Shown piece by piece: positions 9,927 through 20,300 of a stretch of 64,000 nucleotides of DNA. Source of the stretch: Vibrio aestuarianus (GTDB lineage Bacteria > Pseudomonadota > Gammaproteobacteria > Enterobacterales > Vibrionaceae); assembly GCF_012395185.1 (NCBI RefSeq), contig NZ_JAAZTU010000006.1, positions 62,001 to 126,000 on the forward strand, read 5' to 3'. The position numbers were made by a program, and so were the translations under genes. Position 1 is the first letter of the stretch; every line of letters begins with the position of its first letter. The notes beneath the pieces were generated by a model. It searched no databases, was not told the origin of the DNA, and saw only the letters and a program-made list of their open reading frames with translations.

Positions 9927-10875
9927 ACCATTCCTTCCTTACTAGCGGGTTGATCATGGCGCCAATCAAATCAGATAGGGTGTTGGCAGCCAGTACTAAT
10001 ACGCCTACCACAATCACGCCGGCTTGAATCGATGCGTAATCTTGATTTGATAGGGCATCTAGCAGCCAACGCCCAATTCCAGGCCAGTTGAAAATAGACT
10101 CTGTAATAATAGCCAGAGTAAGCATGCCCGATAATTGCACGCCAAATTTAGGAATAATCGGAGGGATCGCATTTCTAAGCACATGTTGGGTAACAATTTC
10201 ATGATTGCTTAGACCTTTAATCCTTGCTGCACGAATATAATTTTGCGACATCACATCCGCAACGGAGGCTCTCATTAAACGCACGACTTGCGTCGTGGGA
10301 GCTAAAGCGAGAACGAAGCAAGGTAAAGCCATATGTTCAATAACGCTTTGCAATGCATGGGCGCGGTAAACTCCTTCAGCAAAAAAAGCATCAATCAAAG
10401 CAAAACCGGTGACATGTTCGACTTGGTAGAGAAGATCATATCGTCCAGCAACGGGGAACATTTCATAGTGTAGTGAGAACACCATAATCATCAGTAGGGC
10501 AACCCAAAAAAGTGGCGCGGAATACCCTGACATGGAAGTAAATGAAATGACGGTATCGATCCATTTGCCCTGTTTCATGCCGGCCAATGTACCGAGTGGA
10601 ATACCAATTAATAGCGACAGTGTGAATGCGATTAAACACAGTTCTAATGTAGCAGGAAAGACGACAGTCAGCTCATCGACAATGGCAACACCATTGTGGT
10701 TGACCCCAAAATTTAGCTGCATAAGCTCACTTAAGTAAGTCGACCAGCCGGACCAAAAACCTTGCATTGCCCACGGTGATGTAGGGTCTAATCGTAGTAG
10801 ATGAAACCCGACCAGTGTTAAAATCAGCAACGTGATGATAAATAAATTGAGCCTACGAACGGTATATAAAAACAC
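9913..10875 (-). CDS. sapB: Sap ABC transporter permease SapB
   Basis: 320-aa permease of the DppB/OppB type (E. coli SapB 321 aa). The first TM is at the N-terminus (LFIITLLILTLVGFHLL), followed by a periplasmic loop and five C-terminal membrane segments; the EAA loop is YIRAARIKGLSNHEIVTQHVLRNAIPP. It partners SapC. The start overlaps the sapA stop by one base. Confidence 0.94.
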   Translation of the reverse strand: MFLYTVRRLNLFIITLLILTLVGFHLLRLDPTSPWAMQGFWSGWSTYLSELMQLNFGVNHNGVAIVDELTVVFPATLELCLIAFTLSLLIGIPLGTLAGMKQGKWIDTVISFTSMSGYSAPLFWVALLMIMVFSLHYEMFPVAGRYDLLYQVEHVTGFALIDAFFAEGVYRAHALQSVIEHMALPCFVLALAPTTQVVRLMRASVADVMSQNYIRAARIKGLSNHEIVTQHVLRNAIPPIIPKFGVQLSGMLTLAIITESIFNWPGIGRWLLDALSNQDYASIQAGVIVVGVLVLAANTLSDLIGAMINPLVRKEWYANK

Positions 10876-12494
10876 TATTTCACCCTCTCAACACGGTTGA
10901 ATGGTTGAACATTGAATGGACTCAACTTAAAGCCAGTTAAGTTACTGTTATAGGCTTTGAATTGCATTCCGTGTGCCAGAGGGATCACGGGGAATTCTTC
11001 GTTCAAAATATTCTGTGCCTGTTTGTATAAATTCAGTCGGTAGCGTGTTTTATCGACTTCTAAGGCTAAATCTAATAGGAAATCAAAATCGTTATTGCAC
11101 CACATGGCGACATTAAGACCTGCACGGTTTGAGTTACAAGAGAGCAGTGGTCTTAAAAAGTTATCAGGATCTCCGGTATCGCCAATCCAGCCCGTCAAAA
11201 ATAGGTCAACATTTTCGTTTTGTACCATATCAGACCGATTTAGGCGGTCTTCAGTCAGCAAGTTTAGTTTTATTCCTATGTCGGCGAAGTTTGCTTGAAT
11301 TAACTCTGCTGTTTTGCGTGGGCTTGGATTGTACGCTCTTGGCTCCGTTGGTACAGACATGGTGAGCTCCAAGTTGCCGTAATATCCTGCTTCTTTAAGC
11401 AACGCGATAGCATAGTTGCGGTCATAACGAATTTGAATACTATCTTTTTGATAGGCCCAAGATGATGGCGGCAGAAGATTATAAGCAATACTGCCAGTGC
11501 CGTAGTAGACCGAGTCTAAGATATTTTGGCGGTTGATAGCGAAATTCAGCGCTTTACGCACACTGGCATTATGCAGTGCAGGGTGTGAGGTATTAACCGC
11601 AATAAATGCAACATTCATTGCTGGCTTCGCTTGAAGTGTGAGCTCAGGTTGTTGCTCAACAATAGGTATCTGACTTGAGATTGGAGAACTTAGCACATCA
11701 CATTCGTGTCGCAGTAATTTTGCCAATGTACCAGTACCTCTATTTGAAATATCAAATACCACCTGTTCCATTTTTGCAGGGCCATTCCAGTAACGACCAT
11801 TGCGACGTAGACGAATGAGATCATTGACTTTAAATTCATCAAGATAAAACGGCCCCGTGCCGACAGGCAAGCTATCTATCAAGGCTTTTTCATCATCAAT
11901 AATCAATTGGTTTGCATATTCGTAAGATAGAATGACCGCATGGCTTGTTGATATGTTGGATAAAAATGAGTTGTCAGGGCGACTAAGGATAAATTTGACC
12001 GTTAGATCGTCAATGGCTTGAACATCAATCAACAGATTTTTGAAATCAATACCAGCAAACCATGGATAAGCGCCACCATTTACGTAATGAAAGGGATTGC
12101 TTGAATCGATAATGCGCCGAAAGCTGAATGTCACATCATCGGCGTTCAGCTCACGCGTAGGGCTAAACCAAGCGGTGGTTTGAAAGTAAACACCAGATCT
12201 AAGATTAAATGTATATTCAGTGCCGGCTTTATTCACGCTCCAACTGGTTGCTAAATTGGGTAGCGGTTGCAAGGTATCAGCGTCTAGCTGCAATAGAGTG
12301 TCATACAGTTGTGGGCTCAGTGCTTCTGATGTGATGCCATTATCAACCAGCTGAGGGTTAAACGTTGTAGGGCTGCCGTGACCACAATATACGAATCCGC
12401 TTTGGCGAATTTTACTATGGTCAATTTGATCGCCACAGCCTGCGAGTAGGCTAAAGCTGCATATTGCTAGCGTGAATCGTAATAATGTTTTCAT
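10875..12494 (-). CDS. sapA: Sap transporter substrate-binding lipoprotein SapA
   Basis: Extracytoplasmic solute-binding protein (family 5, DppA/OppA fold), 539 aa. The ATG at 12494 gives MKTLLRFTLAICSFSLLAGC, a lipoprotein signal with lipobox LLAGC; a TTG at 12524 would add ten unlikely residues. The SBP_bac_5 signature NADDVTFSFRRI is present. E. coli SapA is described as soluble periplasmic, so lipid anchoring is a difference worth noting. It is the first gene of sapABCDF-DUF2927, transcribed leftward, and the promoter must lie in 12495-12590. Confidence 0.92.
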   Translation of the reverse strand: MKTLLRFTLAICSFSLLAGCGDQIDHSKIRQSGFVYCGHGSPTTFNPQLVDNGITSEALSPQLYDTLLQLDADTLQPLPNLATSWSVNKAGTEYTFNLRSGVYFQTTAWFSPTRELNADDVTFSFRRIIDSSNPFHYVNGGAYPWFAGIDFKNLLIDVQAIDDLTVKFILSRPDNSFLSNISTSHAVILSYEYANQLIIDDEKALIDSLPVGTGPFYLDEFKVNDLIRLRRNGRYWNGPAKMEQVVFDISNRGTGTLAKLLRHECDVLSSPISSQIPIVEQQPELTLQAKPAMNVAFIAVNTSHPALHNASVRKALNFAINRQNILDSVYYGTGSIAYNLLPPSSWAYQKDSIQIRYDRNYAIALLKEAGYYGNLELTMSVPTEPRAYNPSPRKTAELIQANFADIGIKLNLLTEDRLNRSDMVQNENVDLFLTGWIGDTGDPDNFLRPLLSCNSNRAGLNVAMWCNNDFDFLLDLALEVDKTRYRLNLYKQAQNILNEEFPVIPLAHGMQFKAYNSNLTGFKLSPFNVQPFNRVERVK

Positions 12495-12590
12495 AATGAA
12501 AAATAACTGTGAGAAGTAAGGCAAACAAAGCTAATCATTATGCCTCAAAATCCTGATAATCTACCATTTTTTGTTGTACTAAACACAGGG

Positions 12591-13592
12591 TTAATCACTA
12601 TTCATTCCTACGAGTTGGTATTTTCTTACCATGCCTCGTAATTGGTGGTAGCTCAACCCCAACAATTCTGCCGCTTGTCTTTGGTTAAATTTGCTCTTTT
12701 CGAGAGCTTGGGTCAGCAGTATTTTGTCCTGCTCTTCCTGCCATTTTTTGTAATCCATAGGAAAATCAAAGTGGCTATCACTAGTATGGTTGATTGCGTT
12801 ATTATTGCCATCATCTTGTAGATGCCATTGACTGGTGAATGGGTCAAATATCAAGTTATCAATAGGTTGTTCAGTATCACCGTGTTGATAGACAGCGCGT
12901 TCTACAACGTTTTTTAGTTCTCGCACGTTACCGGGCCAAGCATAGTGCTGAAGTTGCTGTATTGCATCAAAGCCAAACCCAACGAATAAACTTAGATTGA
13001 GTTCTCGGCACATTTTTATGGCGTAGTACTCGGCGAGTAGAATAATGTCTTCTTTTCTTTCCCTCAGTGGTGGCAGTTGGATCACATCGAACGCTAACCT
13101 GTCGAGTAAATCTGCGCGAAACTTCCCTTGCTGTGCCAATTGAGGAAGATTAGCGTTAGTGGCACAAACGACGCGTACGTTGGCATTCAATAATTGACTA
13201 CCCCCGACACGTTCGTATTGTCCATATTCAATCACTCTGAGTAATTTTTCTTGCACTGAAAATGGGGCTGTGGCGAGTTCATCGAGAAACAAGGTTCCTC
13301 CTTCTGCGCGCTCAAAGCGCCCTTGGTGGCGTCCTTTTGAGCCAGTGAAAGCGCCTGATTCATGACCAAACAATTCGGAGTCGATTAACCCTTCACTGAG
13401 CGTTGAGCAGTTGAGTGAAATAAGTGGTTGGTCCCAGCGCTTAGACAAATAGTGCAGCCGTTGAGCGATCAACTCTTTACCTGTACCGCGTTCACCAACG
13501 ATTAAAACGGGTCGATCAATACGAGCCAGCTTTGAGACCTTATCCAATACCGAGAGAAAGCTTGGGGATTCTCCAATTAAGTTTTGTTGCAT
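12591..13592 (-). CDS. pspF: psp operon transcriptional activator PspF
   Basis: Sigma-54-dependent AAA+ enhancer-binding protein, 333 aa, lacking any N-terminal receiver domain as expected for PspF. Walker A GERGTGKE at 33-40, sigma-54-contacting GAFTGSKG loop at 80-87, Walker B LFLDE at 101-105, arginine-finger region FRADLLDRLAF, and a C-terminal Fis-type HTH (FNQRQAAELLGLSYHQLRGMV). PspA normally inhibits it until membrane stress. It is divergent from pspABC, with the sigma-54 promoter in the shared region. A GGAG site precedes the ATG. Confidence 0.95.
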   Translation of the reverse strand: MQQNLIGESPSFLSVLDKVSKLARIDRPVLIVGERGTGKELIAQRLHYLSKRWDQPLISLNCSTLSEGLIDSELFGHESGAFTGSKGRHQGRFERAEGGTLFLDELATAPFSVQEKLLRVIEYGQYERVGGSQLLNANVRVVCATNANLPQLAQQGKFRADLLDRLAFDVIQLPPLRERKEDIILLAEYYAIKMCRELNLSLFVGFGFDAIQQLQHYAWPGNVRELKNVVERAVYQHGDTEQPIDNLIFDPFTSQWHLQDDGNNNAINHTSDSHFDFPMDYKKWQEEQDKILLTQALEKSKFNQRQAAELLGLSYHQLRGMVRKYQLVGMNSD

Positions 13593-13679
13593 ACTTTATC
13601 TCTCCAAATATTTGAAAATGGTCAGGTTAAATTTACCAATAGTTGGTTTTTTTTATCATAGCACAATGTGATTATTATT

Positions 13680-13692
13680 AATCAATTACTTA
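13680..13692 (+). promoter_or_regulatory. Predicted IHF site in the psp control region
   Basis: AATCAATTACTTA fits the IHF consensus WATCARNNNNTTR exactly and lies about 30 bp upstream of the sigma-54 promoter, where IHF bending is known to assist PspF in E. coli. Confidence 0.6.
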
Positions 13693-13720
13693 ACTATTTG
13701 ATTGATAATGAATTAAATGC

Positions 13721-13736
13721 TGGCATGAATGTTGTT
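13721..13736 (+). promoter_or_regulatory. Sigma-54 (-24/-12) promoter of pspABC
   Basis: TGGCATGAATGTTGTT has the GG/(T)G elements at correct spacing relative to consensus TGGCAC-N5-TTGCW, about 60 bp upstream of pspA. Confidence 0.75.
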
Positions 13737-13798
13737 TATACATTTGCATCATAAGGCTTTGATGTGTTCAAAGTGTATTACCAGTAAGGAGATTCATC

Positions 13799-14467
13799 AT
13801 GGGTATTTTTTCTCGTTTTGCAGATATCGTAAATTCAAACATCAGCGCATTATTAGATAAAGCGGAAGATCCAGAAAAAATGATCCGCCTTATCATTCAA
13901 GAAATGGAAGATACATTGGTGGAAGTGCGAACCAATTCAGCTAAAGCCATTGCGGATAAAAAAGAATTGGCGCGTAAAGTTGATGCGATGGATGCGCAAA
14001 TAGTAGATTGGCAACAAAAAGCGACGCTAGCGCTTAGTAAGCAGCGTGAAGAATTAGCGCGAGCGGCGTTGATTGAAAAGAAAAAATTGCAAGAAATAAT
14101 CAAAGGCTTGCATACTGAACAGACGCTGGTGGAAGAAACGATTGACAAACTAACCGGTGAAATCGGTAAATTAGAAACGAAAATCTCCGAAACCAGAGCC
14201 AAACAACAAGCATTGGCCATTCGTAGCCAAACCGCTCATAACCGTCGTGATGTTCAACGTCATCTACATACTAGCCGCACTGACGAAGCGATGGCGAAGT
14301 TTGAACAATATTCACGCAAAGTGGATGAACTGGAAGCGGAAGCGGATTTATACGCAAAATCGGGTAATGCAAAGACTTTGGATCAAGAATTTGCTGAACT
14401 GCAAGCACAAGACGAAATTGAACAAGAGCTAGCAAAGCTTAAACAGCAAATGGATCAAAATAAATAA
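13799..14467 (+). CDS. pspA: Phage shock protein A
   Basis: 222-aa peripheral membrane protein of the PspA/Vipp1 (ESCRT-III-like) family. It is almost entirely helical coiled coil; the N-terminal amphipathic helix MGIFSRFADIVNSNISALLDKAEDPEKMI is typical. It binds and inhibits PspF and, under proton-leak stress, assembles on the inner membrane. AAGGAG lies 6 nt before the ATG. First gene of pspABC. Confidence 0.97.
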   Translation: MGIFSRFADIVNSNISALLDKAEDPEKMIRLIIQEMEDTLVEVRTNSAKAIADKKELARKVDAMDAQIVDWQQKATLALSKQREELARAALIEKKKLQEIIKGLHTEQTLVEETIDKLTGEIGKLETKISETRAKQQALAIRSQTAHNRRDVQRHLHTSRTDEAMAKFEQYSRKVDELEAEADLYAKSGNAKTLDQEFAELQAQDEIEQELAKLKQQMDQNK

Positions 14468-14480
14468 CGAGGAGTGACAT

Positions 14481-14714
14481 ATGTCATCATTTTTCATCGC
14501 AGGGCCATTGATTGTTTTCCTCATCTTTGTCGCACCATTGTGGTTATTTCTTCATTATCGCAGTAAGAAAAGTTCAGGTAATGCACTTTCTCAGGAAGAT
14601 TTTGAACGCTTGAAAGCGCTGTCGCAAAAAGCAGAAGGCTTACAGAGTCGTGTTGAAACCTTAGAGCGTATACTGGACGCAGAGTCCCCGAATTGGAGGC
14701 GAAATAATGGCTAG
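14481..14714 (+). CDS. pspB: Phage shock protein B
   Basis: 77-aa inner-membrane protein: one N-terminal TM segment (FIAGPLIVFLIFVAPLWLFLHY) followed by a short cytoplasmic coiled coil (FERLKALSQKAEGLQSRVETLERIL). With PspC it senses secretin or proton-motive-force stress and sequesters PspA. It overlaps pspC by 8 bp. Confidence 0.95.
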   Translation: MSSFFIAGPLIVFLIFVAPLWLFLHYRSKKSSGNALSQEDFERLKALSQKAEGLQSRVETLERILDAESPNWRRNNG

Positions 14715-15093
14715 AGAACTGTACCGTGATACCGTGAATGGAAAAATTACTGGTGTTTGCGCAGGGCTTGCAAACTACCTCGGGCTTGAAGTTTGGCTGG
14801 TTCGTATTTTGGTGATTTCCGCGTCGTTATTAGGTGGTTTTTTCTTAGTGGTATTGGCTTACATGGCATTAACCTTGATGTTAGAAAAACAGCCTATTCA
14901 ATATGTAGAAACACTCAAAAGCCAACGCGAGCACAAACTAAAAAATAAGCCGTGGGAGCAAGGACAAACCGCAGAAGCATTATTGGACACGTTAGATCAA
15001 GACTTACGTCAAGTAGAGGGGACAGTTCGTCAAATGGAGGCGTACGTTACCTCTGAAGCATTCAAAGTAAACCGAGAGTTTAGTAAGCTTTAG
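14707..15093 (+). CDS. pspC: Phage shock protein C
   Basis: 128-aa PspC-domain protein: LYRDTVNGKITGVCAGLANYLG at the N-terminus, then a long hydrophobic stretch (VWLVRILVISASLLGGFFLVVLAYMALTLML) and a cytoplasmic/periplasmic helical tail. It is the partner of PspB. The GGAG Shine-Dalgarno sits inside the pspB end. pspD/pspE are absent; a terminator follows directly. Confidence 0.95.
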   Translation: MARELYRDTVNGKITGVCAGLANYLGLEVWLVRILVISASLLGGFFLVVLAYMALTLMLEKQPIQYVETLKSQREHKLKNKPWEQGQTAEALLDTLDQDLRQVEGTVRQMEAYVTSEAFKVNREFSKL

Positions 15094-15110
15094 ATTACGA
15101 CGTTAACTTC

Positions 15111-15157
15111 CCGTTTGAGAACTAGACCTATTTTAGTTCTCAAATGGTTAATTTTTA
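15111..15157 (+). terminator. Terminator after pspABC
   Basis: A 14-bp stem (15111-15124 with 15134-15147, one G-T pair) is followed by TTAATTTTTAT. Confidence 0.8.
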
Positions 15158-15237
15158 TAGAAATTAACGGAATCTTTCTCGCTATCTCGATAGGATTCAT
15201 CTATTTTTAGATAAACTGTAAAAATGGATGATATAGC

Positions 15238-16272
15238 ATGTACAAACCTCCTGTTTTCTTGCTGGTGACTCTGGCAATACTGTCAGGGTGTGGTAAGGAA
15301 TTACCCCCCGTGCCTGAGCCAGATTCACGCCCAGCCAAACTCTTCTCTGTCTCTGTTGGCAATACCCAATTTGAAAGAACTTTTCCAGCTACAACAGAAG
15401 CCGGAGATAAGGCTGTTTTAGCATTTCGCGTTCCTGGATTACTTGAATCAATTGATGTGACCGCCGGTCAACAAGTAGCGCAAGGTGATGTCCTTGCCAA
15501 GTTAAACCCAGATGAATATTCACTGTTAGAGCAACAAGCTCAAGCTAATTTTAAGTTAGCGGATGTGCAGTACGAGCGATATAAAAAACTTAGAAAAGAT
15601 AAAGTCGTTTCAGAGCAAGATTTTGACCAAGCGCAGGCAAACCATAATTCGGCAAAAGCGATGTGGGAGCAGGCGAAAGCCAACTTGCGTTATACCCAGT
15701 TAGTTGCGCCCTATGCTGGCACTATCTCGCTTATTCCTGCTGAAAATCATGAATTCCTTGCGGCTAAGCAAGGTGTGATGAACATTCAAACCAATCAAAT
15801 CTTAAAAGTGATTTTCCAACTACCAGACCACTTGCTAAACCGTTTTGCTAATGGGGCCGATTCCGTAGCAACAGTGAGGTTTGACTCTTTCCCTGAACGA
15901 GAATTCCAATTGCAGTTTCAAGAAGTGGATACTGAGGCTGATTCAAAAACAGGTTCTTATAAAGTCACGATGGTGATGGATCGTCCGACAGACATAGGCA
16001 TATTGCCCGGGATGGTCGGTACCGTTCGAATAGTTGCAGCGAAAGCCAGTGCAACACGTATTCCAACTTCAGCACTTTTTGATGAGAATGGACAACAATG
16101 CGTTTGGCGAGTCACCGAAGAAGGTGTCGTTGAAAAAGCGTTGGTTGAATTGAACGCTGAAAACCAAGTGCTCTCAGGCCTAAATGATGGTGACCGAATT
16201 GTTATTTCTGGCGTCAGTGGTATTTCGCAAGGCATTAAAGTGCGTGAATGGATTAAAGAGCGAGGACTGTAA
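15238..16272 (+). CDS. vexI: RND efflux periplasmic adaptor lipoprotein (VexI-like)
   Basis: Membrane-fusion (adaptor) subunit, 344 aa, with a lipoprotein signal (AILSGC, Cys18). The barrel-sandwich half motifs LESIDVTAGQQVAQGDVLAKL and LVAPYAGTISLI flank a helical hairpin (~residues 95-150), then a beta-barrel domain. It is first of a three-gene set with a second adaptor and an RND pump. This two-adaptor arrangement next to psp corresponds, as I recall, to vexIJK of V. cholerae; the symbol is by family and context rather than alignment. VexIJK has no strong resistance phenotype alone. Confidence 0.85.
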   Translation: MYKPPVFLLVTLAILSGCGKELPPVPEPDSRPAKLFSVSVGNTQFERTFPATTEAGDKAVLAFRVPGLLESIDVTAGQQVAQGDVLAKLNPDEYSLLEQQAQANFKLADVQYERYKKLRKDKVVSEQDFDQAQANHNSAKAMWEQAKANLRYTQLVAPYAGTISLIPAENHEFLAAKQGVMNIQTNQILKVIFQLPDHLLNRFANGADSVATVRFDSFPEREFQLQFQEVDTEADSKTGSYKVTMVMDRPTDIGILPGMVGTVRIVAAKASATRIPTSALFDENGQQCVWRVTEEGVVEKALVELNAENQVLSGLNDGDRIVISGVSGISQGIKVREWIKERGL

Positions 16273-16273
16273 G

Positions 16274-17359
16274 ATGAAGCAATGGATAATGTTGTGTGTG
16301 TTTTCATCTTCAGTGCTACTCACTGGATGTGAAAAGCCAGATACCTCAGCGCGAGACATGGTGACACGGGTGAAAGTTGTTGAGTTGGGTAGTGAAAAAC
16401 TCAGTGATCGCCTGTATTTCCCTGCGGTTGCTAATGCTGCCGATCGCTCTCATCTGAGCTTTCGTGTGGCGGGAGAAATAAACCAACTGACGATAAAAGA
16501 AGGGGATAGAGTTAAGCAAGGAGATGTGCTTGCTACATTAGATCCAACCGATTATCAATTGGATGTTGATAACGCTAAGGCACGCTTTACGGTCATTGAT
16601 AGTCAATATACACGTTCAAGTCCTTTGGTCGAAAAAGGCTTGCTTGCTAAGTCACAGTTTGACGAAATCGCCGCTCAACGCCAAATTGCTAAAGCCGAGT
16701 TAGACCTTGCAAAGTTACGCTTGTCTTTCACCCAGCTTAAGGCTCCCGTTGACGGTATTATTTCGCGAGTCAATGCGGATCAATTTGAGAATGTGCAAGT
16801 AGGGCAACAGATAGTCAATATTCACAGCATTGATTCCGTTGAAGTGTTAATTCAGTTGCCTGATCGTCTTTATATCAGCCAACCTAAATCCGTTGGACTA
16901 GAAAGAATGGAGGCGCTTGTACGAGTCCCTAGCGGGAATACTTATACTGCTATGGTCAAGGAATTTACGACAGAACCTAACCCCGCTACTGGTACCTTCT
17001 CTGTGACGCTTTCCTTACCGATGCCTGATCAAGAATATATTTTGGACGGTATGGCAGTGGAAGTCACCACTCAAGGTGGTCAGGCTGGATTACAGCTAAA
17101 TGCAGGCGTAAGTGTGCCAATTGAAGCGGTATTTAATGCCGATGGTGATGGTTTAGAACGAGATAACAAATTCGTTTGGATATTAAATGATGATAATACT
17201 GTGAGTAAAAAGCATGTGATGCTGGGGAAGGCTTCAATGGCGAGTGTACAAGTACTTGATGGACTTAGTGCTTCAGATACGGTCGTGACGGCTGGTCTAT
17301 CTAGACTGCGTGAAGGAACGGTAGTGGAAGTGGTTAAGCAGGAGGCAGGTAATGAGTAA
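16274..17359 (+). CDS. vexJ: RND efflux second periplasmic adaptor lipoprotein (VexJ-like)
   Basis: 361 aa. The ATG at 16274 lies one base after the upstream stop and gives a lipoprotein signal (SSVLLTGC, Cys19). Same architecture as the gene before: INQLTIKEGDRVKQGDVLATL and LKAPVDGIISRV lipoyl-like halves, a coiled-coil hairpin, then a beta-barrel. It probably forms a mixed adaptor ring with the first subunit. It overlaps the pump gene by 8 bp. Confidence 0.85.
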   Translation: MKQWIMLCVFSSSVLLTGCEKPDTSARDMVTRVKVVELGSEKLSDRLYFPAVANAADRSHLSFRVAGEINQLTIKEGDRVKQGDVLATLDPTDYQLDVDNAKARFTVIDSQYTRSSPLVEKGLLAKSQFDEIAAQRQIAKAELDLAKLRLSFTQLKAPVDGIISRVNADQFENVQVGQQIVNIHSIDSVEVLIQLPDRLYISQPKSVGLERMEALVRVPSGNTYTAMVKEFTTEPNPATGTFSVTLSLPMPDQEYILDGMAVEVTTQGGQAGLQLNAGVSVPIEAVFNADGDGLERDNKFVWILNDDNTVSKKHVMLGKASMASVQVLDGLSASDTVVTAGLSRLREGTVVEVVKQEAGNE

Positions 17360-20300
17360 TCAACAACATACGCCTCAAAGTGATGACGATGTAAAAGGTG
17401 TCGCAGCATACTTTATCAGAAACCGTGTCATCAGTTGGATGCTGTCGCTTATATTCCTGATTGGCGGTGTATCTGCATTCTTTGGATTAGGGCGCTTAGA
17501 AGACCCTGCTTTCACTATCAAAGATGCCATGGTGGTGACAGCTTATCCTGGTGCAACGCCGCAACAAGTGGAAGAAGAAGTAACGTATCCGATAGAGAAA
17601 GCGATTCAACAATTAACTTATGTTGACGAAGTTAACTCGATTTCAAGTCGTGGATTGTCACAAATCACGGTCACCATGAAAAATAACTATGGTCCTGATG
17701 ATCTTCCACAAATATGGGATGAGTTGCGCCGTAAAGTGAATGATCTTAAAGGTCAATTACCTCCTGGTGTTAATGACCCGCAAGTGATTGATGATTTCGG
17801 TGATGTATACGGTATCTTGCTCGCCATTACTGGTGACGGATATAGCTACAAAGAATTGCTCGATTATGTGGATTACTTGCGACGTGAATTGGAACTGGTT
17901 GATGGTATCAGTAAGGTTTCTGTGTCTGGTCAGCAGCAAGAAAAAGTGTTTATTGAAATATCGATGAAGCGCATCAGTTCGCTAGGGCTTTCTCCACAAA
18001 CGGTGTTCAACCTGCTTTCGACACAGAATGCGGTCTCTGATGCTGGTGCTATTCGCATTGGTGAGGAGTACATTCGTATCCAACCGACGGGTGAGTTTAA
18101 TGATGTTGATAAATTAGGAGACTTAATACTTACCGAAAGCGGTACAAAAGGGCTGATTTACTTACGCGATGTGGCTGAAGTGAAACGTGGTTATGTTGAA
18201 GTTCCAAGTAACATCATCAATTTTAATGGTCAATTAGCCTTGAATGTTGGCGTTTCATTTTCTCAAGGTGTCAACGTGGTTGAAGTTGGCAAGCGATTCG
18301 ACCGTCGACTTGCGGAACTAAAATACCAGCAGCCAGTTGGCATCGATATTTCGGAAATTTATAGTCAACCCAAAGAAGTAGATAAATCCGTTAGCGGTTT
18401 TGTGGTGAGTTTAGGCCAAGCCGTTGCTATTGTGATTATTGTTCTACTGTTTTTCATGGGGCTGCGCTCAGGCCTATTAATCGGTTTGATTTTGTTGCTG
18501 ACGGTGTTTGGCACGTTCATTTTCATGCAGTATTTCAGAATTGATCTACAACGAATTTCTCTCGGAGCATTAGTCATAGCGCTAGGGATGTTAGTGGATA
18601 ACGCGATTGTGGTAGTCGAGGGCATATTAATAGGGACGCAAAAAGGACGTACCCGAATGCAAGCGGCTACTGATATCGTTACTCAAACCAAATGGCCGCT
18701 ATTAGGGGCAACGGTGATTGCGGTAACGGCTTTTGCGCCGATAGGTTTATCCGAAGATGCAACGGGTGAGTACTGTGGCACCTTGTTTACGGTACTACTT
18801 ATTTCACTGATGCTCAGTTGGTTCACCGCTATCTCGCTGACGCCATTTTTTGCTGATCTCTTCTTTAAAGGCCAAAAATTTGCAGAAGGTTCAGAAGACA
18901 GTGATCCATACAACGGTATGGTTTTCGTTATCTACAAAAACTTCTTAGAATTTTGTATGAAACGAGCGTGGATGACGATGGGTATCTTAGTTCTTGCTCT
19001 TGTCGCCAGTGTTTATGGTTTCACCCATGTAAAGCAAGCTTTCTTTCCATCATCAACGACGCCGATGTTTTTGGTTGATGTTTGGATGCCAGAAGGTACA
19101 GATATACGAGCCACTAATACCAAATTAAAAGTATTGGAACGTTGGTTGTCTGAGCAAGATGATGTTGAACATATCACTACAACGGCGGGTAAAGGTTTAC
19201 AGCGCTTTATGTTGACTTATGCTCCAGAAAAGAGCTATGCCGCCTACGGTGAAATTACAACACGTGTTGCAAGTTATGAAGCTCTTGCCCCGTTAATGGA
19301 GCGTTTTAGACAATACGTTGACCAAAATTTCCCAGAAATTAACTACAAGTTAAAGCAAATTGAATTGGGTCCTGGTGGCGGTGCAAAAATTGAAGCTCGA
19401 ATTGTTGGTTCAGATCCAACTGTATTACGGTCAATTGCCACGCAAGTGATGGACATTATGTACGCCGACAAGGGCGCTTATAATGTTCGTCATGATTGGC
19501 GAGAACGCACCAAGGTTATTGAACCACAATTTAATGAAAGCCAAGCAAGACGTTACGGTGTGACAAAAACTGACGTTGATGAGTTTCTTGCGATGTCATT
19601 CTCCGGTAAAACGATTGGTGTGTATCGAGATGGTACAACCTTGATGCCGATTGTGGCTCGCTTACCTGAAGATGAACGGGTTGATATTCGTAACATTGAA
19701 GGGATGAAATTATGGAGCCCTGTTATTGGCGACTATATTCCTTTACAGCAAGTCACGTTGGGTTATGAAATGCGCTGGGAGGATCCTCTCATCGTACGTA
19801 AAAACCGCAAGCGTATGCTGACCGTTATGGCAGACCCAGATCTTCTCGGTGAAGAGACGGCGTCAACATTACAAAAGCGTTTACAGCCTCAAATAGAAGC
19901 GATCAAGTTACCAGCAGGCTATTCGCTTGAATGGGGAGGAGAGTATGAGTCATCAAACGATGCTCAAGAATCACTATTTAAAACCATGCCACTGGGTTAT
20001 TTGTTTATGTTCTTAATTACGGTGTTCTTGTTTAACTCCGTTAAAGAGCCGCTGATTGTTTGGTTAACGGTACCCCTAGCGCTGATAGGGGTGACCACAG
20101 GGCTATTAGCTCTTAACACACCATTTGGCTTCATGGCATTGCTTGGTTTTTTGAGCTTGTCAGGCATGTTGCTGAAAAACGGTATTGTGCTATTAGATCA
20201 AATTGAAATTGAGATGCACTCGGGGAAGGAGCCTTATCTGGCGGTCGTCGATGCCTCACTAAGTCGTGTTCGCCCGGTTTGTATGGCGGCAATTACAACG

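Noticed and set aside
16184..16273. N-terminal extension of the second adaptor
   Set aside because: Lies inside the previous gene and would bury the lipoprotein signal.
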